Positions 51,101 through 60,149 of a DNA stretch of 64,000 nt are shown one piece after another. Origin of the DNA: Symsagittifera roscoffensis (lineage: Eukaryota; Xenacoelomorpha; Acoela; Convolutidae); NCBI RefSeq assembly GCF_963678635.1, contig NC_087065.1, positions 40,861,430 through 40,925,429 on the forward strand, written 5' to 3'. Positions within the stretch are counted from its first letter, which is position 1. Every line of letters starts with the position of its first letter. The notes under the pieces are model-generated. The model saw nothing but the letters and a program-made list of their open reading frames with translations, ran no database searches and was not told the origin of the DNA. The position numbers and the translations under genes were made by a program.

Positions 51101-54100
51101 TATAATTTCCCTTGCCAACTAAGATCTGCGCTATTTCCCTCAAAATGGCCTTGCTGAATGGGTAGGCCAACCGGTGAGTCTGCTTTCTTTGGTTCCTCAA
51201 TTTTAGTGGTCAAATGTCGAACAGTTTGTCCGACATAGGTGGAAGTGCATCCATTACATGACAGTTTGTAAACCACTCTTGACTTGAGGTCATTAGAAAA
51301 GGCTGACTCCAGTGATGGTAAACATGATTCTAGTTTTCTTGTGGTGAAAACCACTTGAAAGTTAGTTTTTTTTGTAACCTGTTAGCAAAAAATTGGCTCT
51401 GGTTGCCTCTATATTGCACCATCAGCATTGGGGGCTTCACATCCTTTTGTGATTGAGATGACAAACACCTCTCACTATCCAGGGACTTGCCCTTACCCTC
51501 GATGATTTTGCCCAAGGCATCTGAAGCCACCTTTGCGGACCAATTTTCAGGGTACTGATTTGTCAGCCATTGCGCCCTATTAGTTTCCAGAGCCCTATCA
51601 AATTGCTTCCAGCTAGATGTACTCCTAAAAACCCTGTGTACAGTCCCTTGGATAACACTACAATTATACTGAGTTGAGGCGCAGCTTCTATAGTTCAGTA
51701 TAGTATGGTTGTATCTATTGGCTTTTGATACACGCCTACCCTGCGATACATTTATGTTCAGATCCAGGAACGACAAATTCCCCTCCGAAATATTTTCTCT
51801 AGAGTGAACTGCAGATTTGGATGAAGAAAATTGACGGCATCGAGAAGACAACCCAGCTCCCCTCTGACTCTTCTAACAATGTCATCCACATACCTGAGGA
51901 ACAATTTCACCTGGGGAGTATCCTTCTCCTTGTTCTTAGCTCAGCAGCAGCTTTCACAGTACCAGACTATCTCGGTTATTGATGCGTATACATCATCGGG
52001 TATTTTTTCGCATTTTAGATGATACCAGTTTCGGCAACTCTCGCATTCAACCCCTTTTGTTCCATATGTGACTTTCCTGCTGCAACATGGGCACAAGCCG
52101 TTTTTGTCCTTAATTTACTGTATCTCTGTTCCCACCGGTATTTTTTGTCTAAGAGCAAACTCGTTCTCTTTCAGCCATGGGTTTGTCAGAATTACAGCGA
52201 GGGACGCACCCATTGCTAAACGATCAACCTGTACATACCATGAATCATTACACTTGAAATATACTTTGCTGACCGCCATATTCGAAAGCCTTTTCATGGT
52301 TGCTCTTTGAATTTCAGGAGGAGACTGCTGGTTGTACAGCTTCTGTAAAGCAATTTCAATTGCCTCCTTCAGGGGAACGTTGGTGTTCAAACTTTTCACA
52401 TCAAGAGATACTATAGTTTCATCCGGATCTAGAGCAATATTTTCAATTGTTTCTCTGGCCTCTTTAGTATTGGTTTCAATATTGGCTCCATCGATGTAGT
52501 CAGAAACTTTGCAAGCATTTTGATAAGATTCTCTTTGTTATGCGAGCTGCCTGGAAGTGATAGTACTGGTCTTAGGGGTGTCTCAGCCTTGTGTACCTTA
52601 GCTAAACGTAAAAACGGCCGGGCTGCCCACCCGCTGACCTCATCTTAGAATGTAACTGATCACTTATCTCGTCTCTTTTGTTCATGGCGAGTAATTCTGT
52701 GTTAAGTTGCTTTTCAAGTTTGAGTATAACCTCATCAGTGGTTGCATCTTTTTTCACAAACTGAGCAGAATGCAACAAAGATTCCAGCTTTGGTTCATAC
52801 ATTTGTTTCCTCATTATGAAAAAACCAACCCCCTAATCAAAAGGCACAGCCAGCAACCCATTATCTTTGAGGTATTTCCTCGATTTTTTCAACGGCTTTG
52901 TCTCCCGGGGTTTGCCTTACGTTTTATGCATATGCCTTTGCCGCGGCTTCTATTTCACATAAAGTTTCACCAGATGTTTTTGATTTTCCAAATGTGAGAG
53001 GAAAATGTCGATATCCGCCAAAAAGTGTGTTTCGTTAGTTTTGTCTCTAATGGGATGCTTCGCGCCCATTTAAAGCACTTCATATACCCATCCAAGCAGT
53101 TCAATGTTATCAAGTACCTTAACTGATGGCGCGTTTCTCCCCCGACCCAAGAGGTTTATCTTGTCTCTCGGACAGTTTTTCTAACTTGTTTCTATGGTTT
53201 TCTGATGTTGTCTTTAGGGTTGCCTCAACTTGACGCCTCACGAAGCGGAAAATTGATGCCCACCAGTGATCTTGCTTTCATTAGCATCTCCTCATACCTT
53301 TTCCTATCCTCATTTTTCCTAGAGGTTTCAGTCCTTAGTAGTTGTAATTGAAAATTATGCACCGCATGGTCCGAAAAAACCCCGTTCTCGGGGACCCTAA
53401 ACTTCAAAAAGTCCGGTAGTAGATCGTTTTTCAGACAGTTTTTTTTTAGGAAACTTCAGTCTATGTACAGATACTTGAATTTTTTTAAAGAGTTTTAAAT
53501 ATTCCAACACATTTTTCCAAGTTAGTTTTCTTTTTAAAATTTGTCTGAGCCAAACAGCAGGCAAAAGTACTGTGGTCATTCTTTTTCAGGCCACGAGTAA
53601 TGAAACTCACAAGGCAAGCAAACAAATCACACTCTTCTTACCCCTTTTTTTGACCAGCAGACACTTCCTCTGCCTTCAGCTTCCGCTCACGTCTTGCTTT
53701 CGCCTTCCTTCTTGTCTGTGATGGTCTCTGTCGTTTGCCCCTGATATTGCCAATCAGCTCTGACAGATTTTTTTTGTGTGCCACTACCAATCGCAGAGAT
53801 TTCAGTTCCAACTCAGCACTCTGGTGCTGCTTCAAGTATTCTTTGAGCTGCTCCGGGTCGCTTTGCTTGCTCTTGGATACTAGCCGTTTTTTAGCTGGAT
53901 TACTGAGCACTCCTGTGCCGAGGAGCTGACTAAACAAGTCGGGCGTTCCTTTCTTTCTGCAATAGACGATCGCCAATATCTGCTGCTTCTTCGACTTCAA
54001 ATAGTTTGTCAGTTCCTCGACACCGGCTGGGCAATAGTTATTTGTTCTGTGGCTGCTTATGGTATTGTTCACCACGTAGTGCCAAAAAACCACTTTTTTC

Positions 54101-54204
54101 TCCTTCAGTGGACTGTCTTCTAGTAACCGTCGGAGGTTCTTTCCTCGGTTCAGCAAGTTCACATACAATTTGGTTCTAAAACATCGTGTTAAAAAATTGG
54201 CCAA
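50884..54204 (-). mobile_element. PLE copy A2, nearly full length, inactivated
   Basis: Read from 54204 down. The N-terminal domain is 53638-54204 (188 residues, with NNTISSHRTNNYCPAGVEEL and a basic tail), followed by a helical region (53225-53579). The RT segments follow: GGQPGRFY and LAKVHKAETPLRPVLS (about 52560-52660), SLNTNVPLKEAIEI, and MGASLAVILTNPWLKE (52115-52399). A complete PHD finger lies at 51947-52093, YVDD at 51881-51892, then the thumb (51330-51851). The C-terminal GIY-YIG domain is at 51100-51354 (VVYKLSCNGCTSTYVGQT), and the tail ends near 50884. A TGA follows directly after the PHD finger and several frameshifts occur, so it cannot make the full protein. PLEs move by target-primed reverse transcription using RT plus GIY-YIG nuclease (family knowledge). 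Confidence 0.88.
51947..52093 (-). other. PHD-type zinc finger inside PLE reverse transcriptase, copy A2
   Basis: A translated 49-residue block with C-x2-C, 12 residues, C-x2-C, 4 residues, H-x2-C, 17 residues, C-x2-C. WY stands just before the last pair. This fits the C4HC3 PHD signature, including the tryptophan two residues before the seventh ligand. It lies between the ASLAVIL..WLKE segment and YVDD. Confidence 0.85.
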
Positions 54205-54440
54205 TCACAGTTGACCTCTAAATTACTATTAAAATTAAATACTTTTAAACAGTTTTAGATCAGTTTGTCTGGAACTTTCTGAATCATAATTTTGATTTAG
54301 ACATATACATTTTGAATATAAAATCAAAAAAAAATAATTAAACAATTTTAAATTATTTTGTCTGGAAGTTTCTGAGTCATAATTTTGATTTAGACATGTA
54401 CGTTTTAAATAAAAATTCAAAAAAAAATTTTGGGACTAAA
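54165..54440 (-). repeat. PLE terminal repeat (pseudo-LTR) before copy A2
   Basis: Homologous to 54812-55142 and 58160-58470. It overlaps the start of the copy A2 N-terminal frame (MANFLTRCFRTKLYVN). An internal duplication of the 'aatcataattttgatttaga' block is present (about 54283 and 54376). Confidence 0.7.
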
Positions 54441-54812
54441 TTCTGGATCATAAAAAATGTCATACACATCATTATTTCAAAATAGAAAAATTATAACTAA
54501 TCACAACTTCACAATTATTACTAAAATTATGTAACAAGTATTGTGTAACAATTTTACTTATTTAGTCACAAATTTCTGAGGGTTCTCATCATTTTTTTTT
54601 ACAATTTCATTTTTTCGCTATTTTGATGCTAACATAAAATCTATTTCAATTGTTTCATTTTAGCCAAAACTTTTTGATTCTGGAACTTAAGCCTTGATGA
54701 AGAAATTTTTGCAAAAAAGTAAATTTCAATCATTTTCGCAACTAAGTGCATCGTCAGAATTTTTGCAATGAACTAATCTAAATGACGACAAAACATCAGT
54801 TTACAAATGTTA
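54440..54812 (-). repeat. second type of PLE terminal sequence, with a ribozyme-like fold
   Basis: The block 'catacacatcattatttcaa' through 'ttttgattctggaac' recurs at 63436-63665. The adjacent 'ttttcgcaact' and 'gtgcatcg' words recur at 60085-60110. On the minus strand the core CTGACGA...GCGAAAA (54733-54757) is flanked by complementary GCAAAAA/TTTTTGC arms. Confidence 0.5.
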
Positions 54813-55142
54813 TTTACAATAAATCACATACATGTTGGTTCTGAAACTTCATGTTAAAAAGTTAGCCAATCACAGTTGACCTCTAAGTTACTGTTATGAT
54901 TAAAATACTTTTAACCTCTAAAATTAATTGAACAGTTTTAAATTAGTTTGTCTAGAATTTTCTGAATCATAATTTCGATTTAGACATGTACGATTTAAAT
55001 TAAAAACCAAAGGTATTTTGGGACTTAAAATCAGTGTTAACTCCCTGCTCCTAAACTCATCGCGCGTGTTCAAGCCCGGTTTCTCTTTCCTGATATGTAT
55101 TGCCTCTAGTGTCAACAATTTTTTTTGGTTGTTTGACCTAGC
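54812..55142 (-). repeat. PLE terminal repeat (pseudo-LTR) after copy B
   Basis: Near-identical to 50774-51100. The outer part contains 'catacatgttggttctgaaa' and 'gccaatcacagttgacctct'. Confidence 0.7.
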
Positions 55143-58100
55143 TATAATTTCCCTTCCCAACTAAGATCTGCGCTATTTCCCTCAAAATGGCCTTGCTGAA
55201 TGGGTAGGCCAACCGGTGAGTCTGCTTTCTTTGGTTCCTCAATTTTAGTGGTCAAATGTCGAACAGTTTGTCCGACATAGGTGGAAGTGCATCCCTTACA
55301 TGACAGTTTGTAAACCACTCTTGACTTGAGGTCATTAGAAAAGGCTGACTCCAGTGATGGTAAACATGATTCTAGTTTTCTTGTGTTGAAAACCACTTGA
55401 ACGTTAGTTTTTTTTGTAACCTGTTAGCAAAAAATTGGCTCTGGTTGCCTCTATATTGCACCATCAGCATTGGGCGCTTCACATCCTTTTGTGATTGAGA
55501 TGACAAACACCTCTCACTATCCAGGGACTTGCCCTTACCCTCGATGATTTTGCCCAAGGCGTCTGAAGCCACCTTTGCGGACCAATTTTCAGGGTACTGA
55601 TTTGTCAGCCATTGCGCCCTATTAGTTTCCATAGCCTTATCAAATTGCTCCCAGCTAGGTGTACTCCTAAGAACCCTGTGTACAGTGCCTTGGATAACAC
55701 TACGCTTATACTGAGTTCGGGCGCAGCTTCTATATGTCAGTATAATCCCTGTATCTGTTGGTTTTTGATACCGACTGCAAGTTACACGCCTACCCTGCGA
55801 TACATTTTTGTTCAAATCCAGGAACGGCAAATTCCCCTCCGAATTAATTTTCTCTAGAGTGAACTGCAGATTTGGATGAAGAGAATTGGCGGCATCGAGA
55901 AGACAACCCGGCTCCCCTTTGACTGTTCTAACAATGTCATCCACATATCTGAATAACAATTTCACCTGGGGAGTATCCTTCTCCTTGTTCTTAGCGCGGC
56001 AGCAGCTTTCACAGTACCAGACTATCACGGTTATTGATGCGTATATGTCATCGGATATTTTTCCGCATTTTAGATGATACCAGTTTCAGCAGTTCTCGCT
56101 TTCAACCCCCTTTAATCTATATTTGACTTTCCTGCTGCAACATGGGCCCAAGCCATTTTTGTCCTTAATTTGCGGCATCTCCGTTCCACTCGGTATTTCT
56201 TGTCTTGAGCAAACTCGTACTCTTTCAGCCATAAGTTTGCCAGAATTACAGCAAGGGACGCGCCCATTGCTAAACCATCAACTTGTACATACCATGAATC
56301 ATTACATTTGAAATATACTTTGCTGACCGCCATAATCAAAAGCCTTTTCATGGTTGCTCTTTGAATTTCAGGAGACTCTTGGCTGTACAGCCTCTGTAAA
56401 GCAATTTCAATTGCCTCCTTCAGGGGAACGTTGGTGTACAATTTTTTCACATCATGAGATATTATGGTTTCATCCGGATCTAGAGCAATGTTTTCAATTG
56501 TTTCTCTGGCCTCTTTAGTATTGGTTTCTATTTTGGCTCCATCTATGTAATCAAAAACTTTGCAAGCATTTTGATAAGATTCTCTTTGTTATGCGAGCTG
56601 CCTGGAAGTGATAGTACTGGTCTTAGGGGTGTCTCAGTTTTGTGTACCTAGGCTAAACCGTAAAAACGGGAGGGTTGCCCCCCTGTTGACCTCATCTTAG
56701 AATATAACTGATCACTTTTCTCGTCTCTTTTGTTCATGGCTAGTAATTCTTTGTTAAGTTCCTTCTCATTATAATCTCATCAGTGGTCGCATCTTTTTTT
56801 TACAAACTGAGCAGATTGCAACAAAGATTCCAGCTTTGATTCATACGTTTAATTCCTCATTATGCAAAAACCAACCCCCTTATCAAAAGGCACAGCCAGC
56901 AATTCAATATCTTTGAGGTATTTCCTCGTTTTTTTCAACCGTTTTGTCTCGTGGGGTTTGCCTTACGTTTTTTGCAAACGCCTTTGCCGCGGCTTCTATT
57001 TCACATAACGTTTCACCAAATGGTTTTTGATTTTTTAATTAGGAAATGTCGGGCCCATTGATAGCACTTCAGATACCCATTCAGGCAGTTCAATGTTATC
57101 ATTGTTATCTCATTTCTCCCCCAAGAGGTTTATTTTGTCTCTCGCACAGTTTTTCTAATTTTTTTCAATGGTTTTCTGATGTTGTCTTTAAGCTTGCCTC
57201 AACTTGATGCCTCACGAAGCGTTAAATGGATGCCCACCACTGTTCGTCAATTTCTTTTTGCACCAGTGATCTTGCTTTCGTTAGCATCTCCTCATACCTT
57301 TTCCTATCCTCATTTTTCCTAGAGGTTTCAGTCCTTAGTAGTTGTAATTGAAAATTATGCACCGCATGGTCCGAAAAAACCCCGTTCTCGGGGACCCTAA
57401 ACTTCAAAAAGTCCGGTAGTAGATCGTTTTTCAGACAGTTTTTTTTTAGGAAACTTCAGTCTATGTACAGATACTTGAATTTTTTTAAAGAGTTTTAAAT
57501 ATTCCAACACATTTTTCCAAGTTAGTTTTCTTTTTAAAATTTGTCTGAGCCAAACAGCAGGCAAAAGTACTGTGGTCATTCTTTTTCAGGCCACGAGTAA
57601 TGAAACTCACAAGGCAAGCAAACAAATCACACTCTTCTTACCCCTTTTTTTGACCAGCAGACACTTCCTCTGCCTTCAGCTTCCGCTCACGTCTTGCTTT
57701 CGCCTTCCTTCTTGTCTGTGATGGTCTCTGTCGTTTGCCCCTGATATTGCCAATCAGCTCTGACAGATTTTTTTGTGTGCCACTACCAATCGCAGAGATT
57801 TCAGTTCCAACTCAGCACTCTGGTGCAGCTTTCAATATTCCTTGAGCTGCTCCGGGTCGTCTTGCTTGCTCTTGGAGAGTAGTCGTTCTGTAGCTGGCAT
57901 AATAATCACTCCTGTGCCGAGAAGCTGACTAAACAAGTCGGGCGTTCCTTCCCTTCTGCAATACACAACCGCCAATATCTGCTGCTTCTTCGACTTCAAA
58001 TAGTTTGTCAGTTCCTCGACACCGGCTGGGCAATAGTTATTTGTTCTGTGGCTGCTTATGGTGTTGTTCACCACGTAGTGCCAAAAAACCACTTTTTTCT

Positions 58101-58203
58101 CCTTCAGTGGACTGTCTTCTAGTAACCGTCGGAGGTTCTTTCCTCGGTTCAGCAAGTTCACATACAATTTGGTTCTAAAACATCGTGTTAAAAAATTGGC
58201 CAA
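54927..58203 (-). mobile_element. PLE copy B, nearly full length, inactivated
   Basis: Same order as copy A2, shifted by about 4.0 kb. The N-terminal domain is 57832-58203 (frame broken near 57830), with the helical region at 57222-57579. RT core: 56112-56450 (KLYTNVPLKEAIEIAL, then MGASLAVILANLWLKEYEF, then a one-base deletion also seen in copy C). The PHD region is degenerate (first Cys to Gly, third to Ser). YVDD and the thumb are in the intact 218-residue frame 55372-56028. GIY-YIG is 55142-55396 and the tail is 54924-55160. The stretch about 57280-57820 is practically identical to 53280-53820 in copy A2, while flanks are only about 90% alike by eye. Confidence 0.87.
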
Positions 58204-58470
58204 TCACAGTTGACCTCTAAATTACTATTAAAATTGAAAACTTTTAAACAGTTTTAGATTAGTTTGTCTGGAAATTTCTGAATCATAATTTTGATTTAGA
58301 CATATACATTTTAAACATAAAATCAAAAATATTTTGGGACTAAATTTTCAGTGTTATCTCCCTGTTCCTAAACTCATCGCGCGTGTTCAAGCCCGGTTTC
58401 TCTTTCCTGATATGTATTGACTCTAGTGTCAACAATTTTGTTCGGTTGTTTGACCAAGCTATAATTTATC
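58160..58470 (-). repeat. PLE terminal repeat shared at the copy C / copy B junction
   Basis: The 3' end of copy C passes directly into the 5' start of copy B. The same block acts as 3' tail of one and upstream end of the other, with 'ggccaatcacagttgacctc' and 'cgcgcgtgttcaagcccggt'. This is a true head-to-tail junction. Confidence 0.7.
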
Positions 58471-59419
58471 AACTAAGGTCTGCGCTATTTCCCTCAAGTT
58501 GGCTTTGCTGAATGGGTAGGCCTACCGGTGGGTCTGCTTTCTTTGGTTCCTCAATTCTAGTGGTCAAATGTCGAACAGTTTGTCCGACATAGGTGGAAGT
58601 GCATGCATTACATGACAGTTTGTAAACCACTCTTGACTTGAGGTCATTAGAAAAGGCTGACTCCAGTGATGGTAAACATGATTCTAGTTTTCTTATGGTG
58701 AAAACCACTTGAATGTTAGTTATTTTTCGTAACCTGTTAGCAAAAAATTGGATCTCGTTGCCTCTATATTGCACCATCAGCATTGGGGGCTTCACATCTT
58801 TTGGTGATTGAGGTGACAAACACCTCTCACTATCCAGGGGCTTGCTCCCTATCCTATGAACCCTGTGTACAGTGGCTTGGATAACACTAAGCGTATACTG
58901 AGTTGGGGCGCAGCTTCTATAGTTCAGTACAGTCCCTGTATCTGTTGGTTTTTGATACCGACTGCAAGTTACACCCCAACCCTGTGATACATTTATGTTC
59001 AAATCCAGGAACGGCAAATTTTCCTCCGAATTAGTTTTCTCTAGAGTGAACTGCAGATTTGGATGAAGAGAATTAACAGCTTCGAGAAGACAATTTGGCT
59101 CCCCTCTGACTGTTCTAACAATGTCATCCACATACCTGAGGAACAATTTCACCTGGGGAGTATCCTTCTCCTTGTTCTTAGCTCGGCAGCAGCTTTCACA
59201 GTACCAGACTATCTCGGTTATTGATGCGTATACATCATCGGATGTTTTTCCGCATTTTAGATGATACCATTTTCGGCAAGTCTCGCATTCAACCCCTTTT
59301 GATCCATATGTCACTTTCCTGCTGCAACATGGGCACAAGCCATTTTTGTCCTTAATTTGCTGCATCTCCGTTCCCACTGGTATTTCTTGTCTTGAGCAAA
59401 CTCTTACTCTTTCAGCCAT
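58469..59419 (-). pseudogene. open frame: PHD finger, RT motif C and thumb, GIY-YIG (copy C)
   Basis: 316 residues. PHD ligands: C29, C32, C45, C48, H53, C56, C74, C77, with W72 before the last pair. YVDD is at 96-99. The GIY-YIG start is near residue 270 (VVYKLSCNACTSTYVGQTVR). The usual IEEH after the YVGQT helix reads IEEP here and in copies A2 and B, but IEEH in the older copy D. It lacks RT motifs upstream of the PHD finger because of the frameshift, so it cannot be an active RT alone. Confidence 0.8.
59189..59335 (-). other. PHD-type zinc finger inside PLE reverse transcriptase, copy C
   Basis: The complete C4HC3 ligand set, same 49-residue length and spacing as copy A2. It is followed after 18 residues by YVDD at 59123-59134. 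Confidence 0.87.
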
Positions 59420-60052
59420 ATGTTTGCTGGAATTACAGCGAGGGACGCGCCCAGTGCTAAACCATCAACTTGTACACACCATGAATCATTACACTTGAAA
59501 TATACTTTGCTGACCGCCATAATCAAAAGCCATTTCATGGTTGCTCTTTGAGTTTCAGGAGGAGACTGTTGGCTGTACAGCTTCTCTAAAGTAATTTCAA
59601 TTGCCTCGTTCAGGTGAACGTTGGTGTACAAACTTTTCACATCAAGAGATTTTATGGGTTCATCCGGATCTAGAGCAATGTTTTCAATTGTTTCTCTGGC
59701 CTCTTCAGTATTGGTTTCTATCTTGGCTCCATCGATGTTGTCAAAAACTTTGCAAGCATTTTGTTAAGATTGTCTTTGTTATGCGAGCTGCATGGAAGTG
59801 GTAGTACTAGTCGTAGGGGTGTCCCAGCCTTGTGTACCTCAGCTAAACCGTACAAACGGGCGGATTGCCCCCCTGTTGACCTCGTCTTAGAATATAACTG
59901 ATCACTTATCTCGTCTCTTTTGTTCATGGCTAGTAATTCTTTGTTAAGTTCCTTCTCATTATAAAAATTTTTATACTGGCCCTTTAATGGGAAAACAGTT
60001 GAAATTTTAAGCTCTTCGCTTTTTGGTTTATCACAAATTAACAAGTAAAATT

Positions 60053-60120
60053 GAAGAAGTTTTTGCAAAGAAGTAAACTTCAAACGTTTTCGCAACTATG
60101 TGCATCGACAGGTTTTTTTT
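60053..60120 (-). repeat. ribozyme-like terminal sequence between copies C and D
   Basis: On the minus strand CTGTCGATGCACATAGTTGC then GAAAA, matching 54733-54757 except for the third core base and loop changes. It is a decayed relative of the candidate hammerhead-like motif. Confidence 0.35.
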
Positions 60121-60149
60121 CCAATATAGCACAATATTGGCATTTTTGG

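Larger units (their letters stand above)
58240..59970 (-). mobile_element. PLE copy C, 5'-truncated, with the best-preserved PHD-RT-GIY-YIG frame
   Basis: Starts abruptly near 59970 with the KELNKELLAMNKRDEIS segment. GLAEVHKAGTPLR lies in the frame 59718-60095 and SLYTNVHLNEAIEITL in 59404-59640. The 316-residue frame 58469-59419 then runs without a stop. It contains the PHD finger at residues 29-77, RYVDDIVRTV at 95-104, NLPFLDLNINVSQG, a 50-residue thumb deletion (between TVHRV and PLDSERCL), and GIY-YIG with CNACTSTYVGQTVRHL. The catalytic-region frame is broken from the upstream RT part by a one-base deletion just before the PHD finger. Confidence 0.85.
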
